Below, piece by piece: positions 43,316 through 52,327 of a stretch of DNA of 64,000 bases. Position 1 is the stretch's first letter. The number at the start of each line of letters is the position of its first letter. A program made the translations under genes and the position numbers. The notes under the pieces are model-generated. The model searched no databases and was not told where the DNA came from. It was given only the letters and a program-made list of their open reading frames with translations. Source of the stretch: DAOTWA01 sp034435955 (GTDB lineage Bacteria; Chloroflexota; Anaerolineae; Anaerolineales; Anaerolineaceae); the NCBI GenBank assembly GCA_034435955.1, contig DAOTWA010000007.1, positions 1 to 64,000 of the forward strand. The letters are read 5' to 3'.

Positions 43316-44701
43316 TCACGAAGATTTCGCCACCAGATCCTCAAGCATCCGGGTGGTGATGGATTTGGGTCGCTCGATGGGCTTTCCCAAGGCGCGGGCC
43401 CAGGTATTGTGGGTGGTCAAACCAAGATTGCGGCTGACGCCAAACAAGACGGTATAGAAATCGAATTCCTTGATGCCATAATGATACAGCAGCGAACCGC
43501 TGATGGCGTCCACATTGGGCTTGGGATTTTTCACTTTTCCATGTTGAGCCAGCACTTTGGGGATGACCTCATTGACCAAGGCTACCAGTCGGAACATCTC
43601 GTCTTCGGGGAAAAACTTCTCGGCGAACTGGTAGAGGGCGGTGAAGCGGGGATCGGTGACGCGCAGTACGGCGTGACCGTAGCCAGGGATGACCTGGCCA
43701 GCCTTGAGTACGCTCCAGGCATAGCTTTCGACTTCCTGAGGAGTGGGGAAGTGGTCAAAGGCGCTGCGCAGACGCAGCAGCCAGCGCAAACATTCCTGGT
43801 TGGCCAGGCCGTGCAGCGGACCGGCCAGCCCGTTCATACCGGCCGAGCAGGCGTAGTAATTGTCCGAAAGGGCGGTAGCCACCAGATGGGCGGCGTGAGC
43901 GCTGACGTTGCCGCCTTCGTGGTCGCAGTGGAGGACGAAATACAGGCGAGAGAAGTCGACGAATTCGGGATCGTCGCCCTTTCCAATCATGTGAGCGAAG
44001 TTGGCACTCCAGTCCAGTTGGGGGTCGGATTCGATAAACTGGCCATTCCGGTATTTCTTGTTGTATATGTAAGCAGCCAAAGCAGGCAGCTTAGCGGTGA
44101 GATTCAAACTGTCGTCCAGGTAAGCTTCCCAATAATCTTCTTTCACCAGGCCGGCGTCGTACAGGCGCATGAATTGGGATTCGTTTTGCATCGCCAGAAT
44201 GCCGATTGAGAAAAGCGTCATCGGGTGAGTATCTTCGGGCATGGCATCCAGGACATCGTAGACGTAAGGCGGTATTTTCTCGCGCCGTTTCCATTCCTGT
44301 TCCACCAGAAGGGCTTCTTCCATTGTGGGGAGCTCATTGGCCATGAGAAGGAAGTACAGCCCGCCGGCAAGGGGGTAGTTCGATCCCGGAGCAAGGGGCA
44401 GCTTTTGCAACAGATCAGGGATGGTATAACCGCGGATGCGGATGCCCTCCAAAGGGTCCACGTAGGATATATCGCTCACCTGAGTGATCACGCCTCGCAA
44501 GCCGCCATAGATGGCGTCCACGGTGATATCGGACACCTTGAAATTACCGTGTTCTTTCAGCAATCTGGACACGCGCTCGCGCCAGGCAGGCAGTTGGGCG
44601 GCGATCTTCTCACACAGGAAGGAGCGGCAGTTCCCCCGAATTGACCGCACGGTGGGAATCCCTTCGAAGGCCTGGTCTTTCCCCACGTCATTGCTTGGCA
44701 T
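43316..44701 (-). CDS. Citrate synthase
   Basis: A 461-residue enzyme condensing oxaloacetate and acetyl-CoA. Three active-site regions are visible: VLHCDHEGGNVSAHAAHLVA, AGPLHGLANQECLRWL (active histidine), GYGHAVLRVTDPR (second histidine) and PNVDAISGSLLYHYGI (aspartate). The N-terminal part (YGGLRGVITQVSDISYVDPLEGI) resembles the mitochondrial-type enzyme rather than the short Gram-positive type. AAGGTGAAAC precedes the ATG. It lies upstream of the MmgE/PrpD gene, so a 2-methylcitrate synthase role cannot be excluded, but icd and acn genes at 53-57 kb favour the TCA cycle. Confidence 0.93.
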   Translation of the reverse strand: MPSNDVGKDQAFEGIPTVRSIRGNCRSFLCEKIAAQLPAWRERVSRLLKEHGNFKVSDITVDAIYGGLRGVITQVSDISYVDPLEGIRIRGYTIPDLLQKLPLAPGSNYPLAGGLYFLLMANELPTMEEALLVEQEWKRREKIPPYVYDVLDAMPEDTHPMTLFSIGILAMQNESQFMRLYDAGLVKEDYWEAYLDDSLNLTAKLPALAAYIYNKKYRNGQFIESDPQLDWSANFAHMIGKGDDPEFVDFSRLYFVLHCDHEGGNVSAHAAHLVATALSDNYYACSAGMNGLAGPLHGLANQECLRWLLRLRSAFDHFPTPQEVESYAWSVLKAGQVIPGYGHAVLRVTDPRFTALYQFAEKFFPEDEMFRLVALVNEVIPKVLAQHGKVKNPKPNVDAISGSLLYHYGIKEFDFYTVLFGVSRNLGLTTHNTWARALGKPIERPKSITTRMLEDLVAKSS

Positions 44702-44934
44702 GTTTCACCTTTCTATTTTTACCCACCCCCCTTCAGGGTGGAAAGACACCTGACATTCCTGTCAAGACAGGGTTCAAAGAAGAGCGAACCTGTCCGAAAA
44801 ATATTACGTTGAATTGTAGGTATATGGGGATGGTTTGTCAAGCGAGATCGGCGATCATGTTTGTCCCAAGAATGGTTGGTGAAATAGAGAAAGGAGCAAG
44901 GTCGAATATTCCCCCGTGTCCTCCAGCAGAGTAC

Positions 44935-45981
44935 CTATGCCACACCCACCCCCGCTACCATCAACCCACTGGCCATCCCGGACCAGTTTTTGTAACCCCG
45001 CACCGTTCGAGCGCGCATCTTCATCTTTCCAATCACCTGTTCGGTGGGGTTGTTAGTCCACGGCACCCCTTCCTGCCAGTCGAACACGCGGAATTTGGCC
45101 CAGTTCTCCGCCAGACGGACGATCATCGCACGTAGCTTATCGACAGGGGAGAGCGGATGGCCTGTCTGCCCCCAGGAACTGGGTGGGAACTGGCGTGACA
45201 TGGCCACCAGGCGCTTGTCACCCTCGGGGGGCAAATCGCGCAGGATGTGGTGGACTTCCTCAGCTACCCCGATCCATTCCGGAGGCAGACTGGCTTTGAG
45301 CTCATGTACTGCCTGTCCCACCCAGCGCCGCACATGGAACTGGCAAATCTGCTGCTCCAACTGCAAGGCTTCGGCCACCGGTTTGTAGCTGGCCAGATCA
45401 TCCGTGACCATGACGCTGATCCCCAGACGCTGCACCAGCGGTTCCAGGAAACCTTTCACGGCCTGGGGATCTTTCTCATCGACATAGCCCACGGTTATCG
45501 GTTCCCCCGTGCCCATGTCTACCACCACCAGCACCGGTTGGGTCTTGCCCCACCCACGCACGTACGCCCCATCTACCCCAACCACACGCACCGGTTTCCA
45601 GTACCGCTCCCTTTCCAGCTGCCCGGCACGCTCCTGTACATCCCGCCAGATGCTCATGCGGCTCAAAGCAATCCCAAAGGCGCTCAGGTATCGGGAGGAA
45701 CCGCGGTAGCTCATCCCCAAGATCTATACAATCGCCGCCAATGCGCGCATCCGCGCCGTTTGCCGCGCCCGATCGATCCCCACTGGATAGTGTCGAAATG
45801 TCCTCCGGCACCCACAGCAGCGATACCGGTACACCCATACCTCTCCCAGGTGCGGATCACTGACCCGTTTGACTACCCCGCCCCAGCGTTGGAAGGTCTC
45901 TCCATCACAATACGGGCACTTTTCCGGTCGGTTTTCCTGACAGTACTTGACTTCTGGTAGACGTAGGGTGACAATAGACAT
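44935..45981 (-). pseudogene. DDE/MULE-type transposase interrupted by an in-frame TAG
   Basis: Two pieces in the same frame are separated by one amber codon at 45724-45726, reading AAIV-stop-ILGMSYRGSS. The first piece (86 codons) has a zinc-ribbon (CPYC ... YRCCGCRRTFRHYP) and the second (about 265 codons) a catalytic domain: VRVVGVDGAYVRGWG, VMVTDDLASYKPVAEALQ, CQFHVRRWVGQ and PWTNNPTEQVIGKMKMRARTV. These fit a MULE/IS256-like or related DDE transposase; I do not assign the IS family. If the stop is real, the element is probably inactive unless suppressed. Element ends were not resolved. Unusual inverted repeats precede the start. Confidence 0.8.
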
Positions 45982-45982
45982 G

Positions 45983-46054
45983 GCAAGCCCTCGAGTAAGG
46001 TGGGTTTTGGTGAATTTATCTTACTCCGGGCTTGCTCTTTTTTCAAAACCCACC
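45983..46054 (-). promoter_or_regulatory. Two interleaved inverted repeats over the transposase start region
   Basis: In the transcript direction the order is B, A, B', A': GGTGGGTTTTG (46044-46054), GCAAGCCCGGAGTAAG (46020-46035), CAAAACCCACC (45999-46009), then CTTACTCGAGGGCTTGC (45983-45999). A pairs with A' over about 16 bp with one bulge or mismatch, B with B' over 11 bp. A' contains the GAGGG ribosome site and ends 1 base before the ATG, so A:A' pairing would hide the start. The two stems interleave and can form a pseudoknot or exclude each other. Confidence 0.7.
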
Positions 46055-46219
46055 AGCTTTGAGACAGTCACGTCTTGATTATGCAGGCAACCCATTTTTT
46101 GAGAGTGGTAACCAATGGCGGGAACGTTTGTGCAGTAGATATGCACGTATACGGCTGGTTTGAACCGCCAACCTCACGGAAACCCGAACAATGAAACCGG
46201 CGATTCCTTCCCCTGAAAC

Positions 46220-46456
46220 TCAAACCAGATTCCAGCACTTCATTGGTGATGCGACAATATGGTCATGATCGACATCGTATTGAGCAATCGCCAGATATCT
46301 TTTGACTATGTCCAGAGTGGAATGTCCCAGAATTTTTTGAAGTGAGTAAATATTTCCCCCATCCCTCAAAAACTGGATGGCAAAGGTGTGTCTGAATCTG
46401 TGTGGGAAAACATGGCTTACGCTACTTTTATCTCCCAATTCTGCAAGAATTTTGAC
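46220..46456 (-). pseudogene. C-terminal remnant of a tyrosine recombinase
   Basis: The open frame reads VKILAELGDKSSVSHVF, then PHRFRHTFAIQFLRDGGNI, LQKILGHSTLDIVKRYLAIA and ends SPMKCWNLV. It contains the HxxR box, the second conserved histidine (LGHST) and the nucleophile tyrosine in VKRYL, the C-terminal half of an XerC/D- or phage-type integrase. The N-terminal and core-binding parts are missing, since a stop lies just upstream. It is a decayed gene between two transposase remnants, evidence for past integration in this accessory stretch. Confidence 0.8.
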
Positions 46457-46549
46457 TCATTGGGAATGGCATGGTGTGATCGTTCCAGAATTGGTAATAT
46501 ATTCGTGGATAAACAGGATAAGTGACTATCCCCTGGCAATTCACTGGGG

Positions 46550-46921
46550 TTAAGCCATCAAGTCGGCCAAGCGCAAACCATGAGCAAGATGGTTTCCAGC
46601 AAAGGCGATCAGGCGGCTCATACCAAGTGTAGAATGCACTTGTTTGTAGCCGCGCATCGAGCGGTAGCGCTCTTTGATCCACCAGCCAATGGAGCGTTCA
46701 CAATAATTGTTGGCGCTGTCTAAGATCTCATTTCCATCCTCATCCTTCCAACTCCAAAAGAAAGTTAGGCGCGGCCACAGGTTCCAGCGGTCCATCAGCA
46801 GATTGCGCATGCGATAGACAACGTCGTACTTCTTGCCTTTGCCTGGTTTACGCGCATTGGCATAACGCAGGTACATTTCTTCAAGGCGAGATTGGTCTTC
46901 TGGTAGGCGGGATGGGGCGGC
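46550..46921 (-). pseudogene. C-terminal fragment of a transposase cut by the IS3 insertion
   Basis: The reading frame is open right up to the end of the IS3 element and continues as SRLPEDQSRLEEMYLRYAN, then YRMRNLLMDRWNLWPRLTFF and NNYCERSIGWWIKERYRSMR before ending LRLADLMA. The NNxxERxIxxxIKxRYxxMRGYK pattern is the end of a DDE transposase catalytic domain. The N-terminal part is not visible on the far side of the IS3 element, so the gene was probably already rearranged. I do not assign the IS family. Confidence 0.7.
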
Positions 46922-46939
46922 TCGAAAAAGTGGACAGGA

Positions 46940-47800
46940 TTAATGTCCAGAAGGTTGCTCAAACTCGACCGGGCTGCAATAGCCCAAGGTTGAATGCAGG
47001 CGTTGACGATTGAACCAAACCTCAATGAATTCGAAGATGACCGTCTTGGCCTCGGCTTTGGTTTCAAAGGGGTGATCGGCGCACTCTCCTTTCAAGGTGG
47101 CGTGGAAACTCTCCATCGCGGCGTTATCGTAACAGTTGCCGGTGCGGCTCATACTTACCTGGCATTGGGTCAATTCCAGTAAGTGCCCGTAAGCATCACT
47201 GGTGTACTGACTGCCGCGATCGGAATGATGCAGCAACTGCGGTAAGGGGTGACGGTTGAGCAGGGCCATCTGCCAGGCTTTTTCCACCAGGCTGACATCC
47301 ATCGTTTCCTCCATCGCCCAACCCACGATCCGCCGGGAGTACAAATCCAGGATGGAAGCCAGATACAGCCAGCCTTCCCGGGTAGCGATATACGTGATGT
47401 CACTGACCCATTTTTCGTTCGGCGCATCGGCATGAAACGCCTGGTTCAATACATTGGGCGCGGTTCTGGCTCCCGCTTGCTGCCGGGTGGTCTGCGGATG
47501 CCATTTCTCGCTTCTGCGCGGCACCAGGTGGCCGATTTTCATCAGCCGGGCTACTCGCTGACGCGAATAGCGCGCCCCTTGGCGCAGCAAATAGTGCCGA
47601 ATGCGCCGGCTGCCGTATAAGCGCCGGTTCTTCTCAAACGCATCCCGGATTTTCGTCAGCAGTTCCGCGTTGGCTTGCTCGCGTGCGCTGGGCGGACGTT
47701 TTCGCCAGGCGTAGTACCCGCTCCGCCGCACTCCCAACACTTTGCACATCCGCTCTACCGAGTATTCGTTCGCGTGCGTCGCGATGAAGGCGTACTTCAT
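46940..47800 (-). CDS. IS3-family transposase OrfB
   Basis: A 286-residue catalytic part. The start (MKYAFIATHANEYSVERMCK) and the HTH_21 region with YGSRRIRHYLLRQG are followed by the integrase core: WVSDITYIATREGWLYLAS (first aspartate), LLHHSDRGSQYTSDAYG (second) and NAAMESFHATLKGEC (glutamate), i.e. an intact DDE triad. HSTLGYCSPVEFE closes the protein. Its ATG overlaps the orfA stop by 4 bases; full transposase should be the OrfAB fusion made by -1 frameshifting. Confidence 0.93.
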   Translation of the reverse strand: MKYAFIATHANEYSVERMCKVLGVRRSGYYAWRKRPPSAREQANAELLTKIRDAFEKNRRLYGSRRIRHYLLRQGARYSRQRVARLMKIGHLVPRRSEKWHPQTTRQQAGARTAPNVLNQAFHADAPNEKWVSDITYIATREGWLYLASILDLYSRRIVGWAMEETMDVSLVEKAWQMALLNRHPLPQLLHHSDRGSQYTSDAYGHLLELTQCQVSMSRTGNCYDNAAMESFHATLKGECADHPFETKAEAKTVIFEFIEVWFNRQRLHSTLGYCSPVEFEQPSGH

Positions 47801-48111
47801 TCGTTTTTTCGTGAGAAGATGAGCAGCGCTTTTTTTAGGATTTCACGCTCTTCCTCCACGTTGGCCAGCTCGCGCTGCAAGCGCCGTATCTCCGCTTTCG
47901 CGGCTTCCATTTCACTCGGAACGATCTGAGCTGCCTGTCCGTCCTTCGCCACCACCTGGTAGCGTGACTTCCATTTTCCCAACAGCCCAGGCGTAATCCC
48001 CAGGTCTCGTTCCAGTTCTGCAGCGTTTTTTTCGCCCTTTTTGAGCAGCTCTAAGGCTTGCTGCTTGAATTCCGCTGTGAAGGCGCGATGTCTCTTTTCG
48101 CTCATGTTCAT
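47797..48111 (-). CDS. IS3-family transposase OrfA
   Basis: A 104-residue protein with the HTH_8 domain (KRHRAFTAEFKQQALELLKK, DLGITPGLLGKWKSRYQ) and a C-terminal leucine-zipper-like helix (EAAKAEIRRLQRELANVEEE). It binds the element ends and regulates transposition. Near its end the message has AAAAAAAG (complement of 47829-47836), the usual slippery heptamer for -1 frameshifting into orfB. Confidence 0.92.
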   Translation of the reverse strand: MNMSEKRHRAFTAEFKQQALELLKKGEKNAAELERDLGITPGLLGKWKSRYQVVAKDGQAAQIVPSEMEAAKAEIRRLQRELANVEEEREILKKALLIFSRKNE

Positions 48112-48243
48112 GCTCCTGATCTCTCTAGTCTAATCGATCAGGACATTGTTTGTGTCCACTTTTCTAAAACCATTCCAAATAGTCGCCAACTTTACTTTAC
48201 AAGCAGTGTTTCCCCGCTTACCCTGCTCATGTCATGGAGTTCG

Positions 48244-49167
48244 TTAGCGAACGATCTGCGGCGTTACGGTTGGAGTTAGCGTACTTAAGGGTAACTGGAT
48301 TGTCGGCAATGAAATAATGGTGGGGATACCCATACAGTTGGCTATGGTTATGTCCTCAAAGACCGGGCTGCGGCTCAGGATTTGCCCGGTGCGATCGGTC
48401 GCAACAAATTGGTAGTGTATCCTGGCCAAAGGAAACGAGCCTGCGCCCTGAAGTTTGCCGACTTCGATTTCCAAGGTGTAAAGACCATCCCCGCGGGCGG
48501 ACATCGGCGTACCTGAATCCCAGCCGCTGTCTCCGCTACCATCTAATGCTCTCCAGCGAGTAAAGACCAGCATCCCCTGGACATTCTCCACCGGCGTGAC
48601 CTTGACCTGGAAGGTAATCTTATTTTCGCCACAGGTTCCGTTGAAAACCAGCGCGGGGAAGGAAGAATTGGAGAAAAGCCATGTGATCGTTGCAGGCGTG
48701 AACGTAGGTGTAGGGGTAAAAGTTGGCGTTGAGGTCAGGGACGGCGCAGGGGTGAAGGACGGAAGGGGCGTTGAGGTAGGGGCAACAACGACCACCTTCA
48801 CTTCTGCGTATTCACTCCAGATTCCACCTTTGCTCAACGAGCGCACTTTCAGGGAATAGTCCCCCGGCGCAGGTGGCATCCAGTTGACGCGGAAGGTAAC
48901 AAGGGATTTCCCCGCTTGCGAACTGATGGGATTGGCTTGCACCTGATCGTTGACACTGAACTCACCCTGCTGCACCCCTTCAGGGTTGCTGCCATGAAAT
49001 ACAACTTCGTAAGGCGCAAGGGGGAGAACACTGCCGTCGCGCGGCGCGTCCAGCCACGCCTGCGATAGGCCGGTCTGCGGAGGAGGAGTGGTCTGAGACA
49101 AATTGCAGGCTTCTATCAACCAGGTCAGACTCAGTAAAATAAACAGGGATGGGTTTCTCATTTTCAT
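48244..49167 (-). CDS. Lipoprotein with Thr/Pro-rich linker, function unknown
   Basis: A 307-residue exported protein whose signal peptide ends in lipobox LIEAC (residue 21), so it is lipid-anchored. The N-terminal domain (about 40-125: SQAWLDAPRDGSVLPLAPYE ... DYSLKVRSLSKGGIWSEYAE) is Ig-like. A linker of TPTFTPTPTFTP type follows, then a beta-rich domain (NKITFQVKVTPVENVQGMLV ... FPLARIHYQFVATDRTGQIL) resembling carbohydrate-binding or Ig folds. The final stretch is again Thr/Pro-rich. I do not recognise the protein. It lies 106 bases after the 1017-residue gene on the same strand, with a shared Ig-like style, and may act with it at the cell surface. Confidence 0.65.
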   Translation of the reverse strand: MKMRNPSLFILLSLTWLIEACNLSQTTPPPQTGLSQAWLDAPRDGSVLPLAPYEVVFHGSNPEGVQQGEFSVNDQVQANPISSQAGKSLVTFRVNWMPPAPGDYSLKVRSLSKGGIWSEYAEVKVVVVAPTSTPLPSFTPAPSLTSTPTFTPTPTFTPATITWLFSNSSFPALVFNGTCGENKITFQVKVTPVENVQGMLVFTRWRALDGSGDSGWDSGTPMSARGDGLYTLEIEVGKLQGAGSFPLARIHYQFVATDRTGQILSRSPVFEDITIANCMGIPTIISLPTIQLPLSTLTPTVTPQIVR

Positions 49168-49273
49168 TTTTCCTGATTATCTGCTTCCCTTCACGGATCG
49201 ATAGCCCCTCAAAGGGTACAAAAACAGTTCCGCGCTTCGGGATGATCGTAATTTCTGTCGGTCTTTCCCCATG

Positions 49274-52200
49274 TCACGGAGCGCAGGCGTTGCTCGGTTC
49301 CATCGTGAACCAGGTAGCCACATCATCGCTGCAAGGCACCAGTTGAGAGTCCGATCCAGGGACAATCTGTCCCGGCAACCCGGGCGGTGTGCTCAGGCAA
49401 TAGAGTTGCGCAGTTATCCAGATGCGTCCCGATTTATAAAGGCAGGCCCAATCATTCGGCGGCAAGCCGCCATACAGACCGCCGACATCGTCCAGGGTCA
49501 AGCCGAGTTTCTCCAGTTCGTTCAGAAGCGCTAGAATGTGCTGAGGAATCAGATAATCATTGGCGGGTTGCAAATGTACCGGTATCGTGACCGATTGACC
49601 CGGTCCCATAGACGGAATGGGGATACTCTCGCTCTGGAAAGGCGAACCGCTGATCTCTCCTGTGATGGGCACAGCGATGGAGATGTAGTCTGTTTGCGTA
49701 GAAGAAGAAGGAAGGAATTCTTGATTCCCGATTTGAACTCCTTTGGGTTTTTTGAAGTATTTATAGGAATAGTAAAGCGTTTTGCCGTCCAGAAACGGAT
49801 TGACCTCCTTGATTTTCAATCGCACCACATAAGCCGGTCGATTCTCGTACTGATACAGGGGGGTATCCTTCAAAATATTGGTCACCTTGATCGTAACGAG
49901 TGCCGGCTGTGTGATCCCTTCCAGCACAGCCTCTGTTTCAACTCCTGGAGGCAAACACAGGGGAGATTTACCAATCACTTTCGCCTGCTCTGCGCTCACA
50001 CAGCCCGGCTGACCCTGGCTCTTCTCCAAAGTTTCAAATGCCTTATCCAGAACGTCATGCACCGCGCTTTTGCACACGTCCGAACAGGGAACTCCGGCCT
50101 CCGAAGCTGCAAGATCGATCATATAATCAATACCGGCGTTTTTTAGTTCATCGAACGTAGGCAGAGAGGGCGGAATTCCAGTAAAGTAGGTCATGCCGAT
50201 TTCCAGACCTGTCATCAACCGGCTTTTACAGGTCTGGCCGCATTCAATTCCCAGGGTATTGATGACCTCCGCAATAACATCAACGATACTGGCTTTCAGT
50301 TCGTTGAATAATTCAGTGATCGAATTCCAGATTTCCTCCAGTGCACCCCCAATTGCTTCCATTCCCTCTTCAAGCCACGATTTATCCTCTTCTTTGTAAG
50401 GCGCCGGGCAGACAGGCCAGTGGTTGATCATCGCCTGATAAAGTTGATCGTAATAATTATTAACCAACGATGTAACGAGGCTGTCCTCGACGGTAGAGGG
50501 CAACGATTCTCGAACCGAATTCAAGATGGTGTTGTAATCCAGGTTCTGGATGTAAACGCATCCCCACAGGTTTGGATCGCCCCAATTAATGGGTGAAAAT
50601 GAGGTGATTTCAACCCGATAGGTATCGGGCAAATGGTTGAGAATCACCGGCTCAACAGTGGTTTCGCCGGCCTGGTAGCGAATGACCACTGTATTCGACG
50701 GGCGGCCGGCGGGCTGGTTGCCCCTCATTGGGATAATGCGGGCATAGAGCGTGCGGGGTTCCCCGGTCGAGGAAAGGTTCAAGAGCGAAGAAACCCTCGT
50801 CTGAAGCTGATCAAAATAGGGAGTTAAGTTCTCAACACAGGTTGATGGTGCAGGCGAATACTGTTCCAGATGGGCAAAATCCACTGTAAAACTTCCTCCC
50901 GTCTCACCCTCCACACAGCCGGAAGCCAGCAGACCCCGCGGACGGGGATGGAAGTTGCTGTCAAAGGGCATGGAGGCAATCTGCCACAGAGCGTTAGTCG
51001 TGCCGGGAACATTGCTCACCCAGTAAAATTCGTGAACCTGATTGGAATTATCCGAGGCGATAATGGCATAATGTGAGCGGAAGGTGGAGGCAACATCGCC
51101 GGTGCAACCGGTGCCCAGGTTGCAAATTTTCAGGTCGGTAAAATTCAGGTCAATGTGCTGCCTGCCCAGTGCAATGAGCGTATCATTTTGCCAGCCCCAA
51201 ACCTCTACATCGAGTGTTTCCACCGGCTCCGGTGAGGAAACGATGAGCCCTTCCAGAAAATTTGACAAATCAAGGGCTTTTCCGTCAGGAGCCAGAAATT
51301 GATTGGGCGGGTTCGGGAACCGATCATAAGGTTGTTGATTGACCGAGAAGTAGAAATAAGCCCATTGAACTTCTTGCGTTAAAGTCAGTGTTTTGCTGTC
51401 AAAAGACGAGCCTTCTGCCGCCTGACAATCTGCGTCGTTAAATTCGACCTGAATCGGATTGCTGGGCGCTTCTCCGCCGCCATTAAAAGCAGAGACATAG
51501 TACTGCAGGGGGCCCTTCTGGTCGGGGTCGGTGTATTGAAAAATTCCCGTGCCTGGGCTGCTGCCCAATTCATCAATGCGCTTAAAAGCGGAACTGCCGG
51601 GTCCGGCGCGATAAACGAAGAAACCGGTTTCATCTTCTGAATTGTCGGCAATATAGAGTTTAACGGTACAGCCATCAACGCTGGCGTTTAAGGTGGGAGA
51701 GGCGGTCAGTTTTTGAGAACTAAAAAGGTTGCGTTCCATCCAGAGCGCAAATCGGTTGGGTCTATTCTCTGGCGCTGGAGGGGCGACTGGCGGCGGTACA
51801 ACCCCGGCAGAGCCCGCCTCCGGCAACTGCAGAGGCATGCCGGGAATCAACGCGGGATTTCCCTTTTCATCTACCCGGGATAAGTCGAGAAAATTGAAAC
51901 CTGCCGCCGGGTCGACATAAATGTATACCAGATTGGAGAAAACAATTTTCCCCGTACCGGTTGTAGCGCGAACCAGCAAAGTATGGTTGCCGGATTTACC
52001 CGGCATCCATTGCCATTGGGCGCTAGTTTGCGCCTGACCGTCTTTCCAGGTCGGGGTTTTTGTACTGATCAGGCGGCCATCAGCCCATAGTTCGATAGCC
52101 TTAATTTCGTTCTGAGAGATGATCAGCGCGCCAACCGGGACGAACGCATCTGCTGGCCAACGGCTCTCCTGCGAGGGATGGAGTATCGTCACCATGACGG

Positions 52201-52327
52201 AACGTTCGTTTGAAGAAAGTTGTGTTTCGGCATCCGGCAGCCGGAAAATACACCAGATTACAGAAAAGGCAATCACTGCCAAGATCAAGAATATCAACCC
52301 AAAGAGGAAAAAGCGCCTGTTCTTCAT
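49274..52327 (-). CDS. Large membrane-anchored surface protein, unknown function
   Basis: A 1017-residue protein with one N-terminal membrane helix (about 6-27) and an extracytoplasmic rest. The first part (about 45-140: SVMVTILHPSQESRWPADAF ... GNHTLLVRATTGTGKIVF) is Ig-like, the same module as in the neighbouring lipoprotein. A fibronectin type III-like domain follows (LYIADNSEDETGFFVYRAGP). A long central region includes a helical stretch rich in Glu and Asn (about 650-760) with paired cysteines (GIECGQTCKSRL, GVPCSDVCKSAVHDV). No catalytic motif is seen. The tail has several cysteines and may be disulfide-stapled. The gene is AT-richer than the housekeeping genes. The function is unknown. 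Confidence 0.6.
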   Translation of the reverse strand: MKNRRFFLFGLIFLILAVIAFSVIWCIFRLPDAETQLSSNERSVMVTILHPSQESRWPADAFVPVGALIISQNEIKAIELWADGRLISTKTPTWKDGQAQTSAQWQWMPGKSGNHTLLVRATTGTGKIVFSNLVYIYVDPAAGFNFLDLSRVDEKGNPALIPGMPLQLPEAGSAGVVPPPVAPPAPENRPNRFALWMERNLFSSQKLTASPTLNASVDGCTVKLYIADNSEDETGFFVYRAGPGSSAFKRIDELGSSPGTGIFQYTDPDQKGPLQYYVSAFNGGGEAPSNPIQVEFNDADCQAAEGSSFDSKTLTLTQEVQWAYFYFSVNQQPYDRFPNPPNQFLAPDGKALDLSNFLEGLIVSSPEPVETLDVEVWGWQNDTLIALGRQHIDLNFTDLKICNLGTGCTGDVASTFRSHYAIIASDNSNQVHEFYWVSNVPGTTNALWQIASMPFDSNFHPRPRGLLASGCVEGETGGSFTVDFAHLEQYSPAPSTCVENLTPYFDQLQTRVSSLLNLSSTGEPRTLYARIIPMRGNQPAGRPSNTVVIRYQAGETTVEPVILNHLPDTYRVEITSFSPINWGDPNLWGCVYIQNLDYNTILNSVRESLPSTVEDSLVTSLVNNYYDQLYQAMINHWPVCPAPYKEEDKSWLEEGMEAIGGALEEIWNSITELFNELKASIVDVIAEVINTLGIECGQTCKSRLMTGLEIGMTYFTGIPPSLPTFDELKNAGIDYMIDLAASEAGVPCSDVCKSAVHDVLDKAFETLEKSQGQPGCVSAEQAKVIGKSPLCLPPGVETEAVLEGITQPALVTIKVTNILKDTPLYQYENRPAYVVRLKIKEVNPFLDGKTLYYSYKYFKKPKGVQIGNQEFLPSSSTQTDYISIAVPITGEISGSPFQSESIPIPSMGPGQSVTIPVHLQPANDYLIPQHILALLNELEKLGLTLDDVGGLYGGLPPNDWACLYKSGRIWITAQLYCLSTPPGLPGQIVPGSDSQLVPCSDDVATWFTMEPSNACAP

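Larger units (their letters stand above)
46924..48164 (-). mobile_element. Complete IS3-family insertion sequence
   Basis: A 1241-bp element with two overlapping ORFs. The ends are inverted repeats: left GAAAAAGTGGACA then AATGTCC (46924-46950), right its complement (48139-48164), agreeing in GAAAAGTGGACA-N5-AATGTCC apart from a one-base difference. orfA and orfB overlap by 4 bases and orfA has an A7G slippery run, so all parts for transposition appear intact. It sits inside a transposase remnant. No clear short target duplication could be read beside it. Confidence 0.88.

Noticed and set aside
45724..45726. TAG read as pyrrolysine or other recoded codon
   Set aside because: No pyl genes are seen in the window and the host gene is a transposase, where a disabling stop is the simpler explanation.
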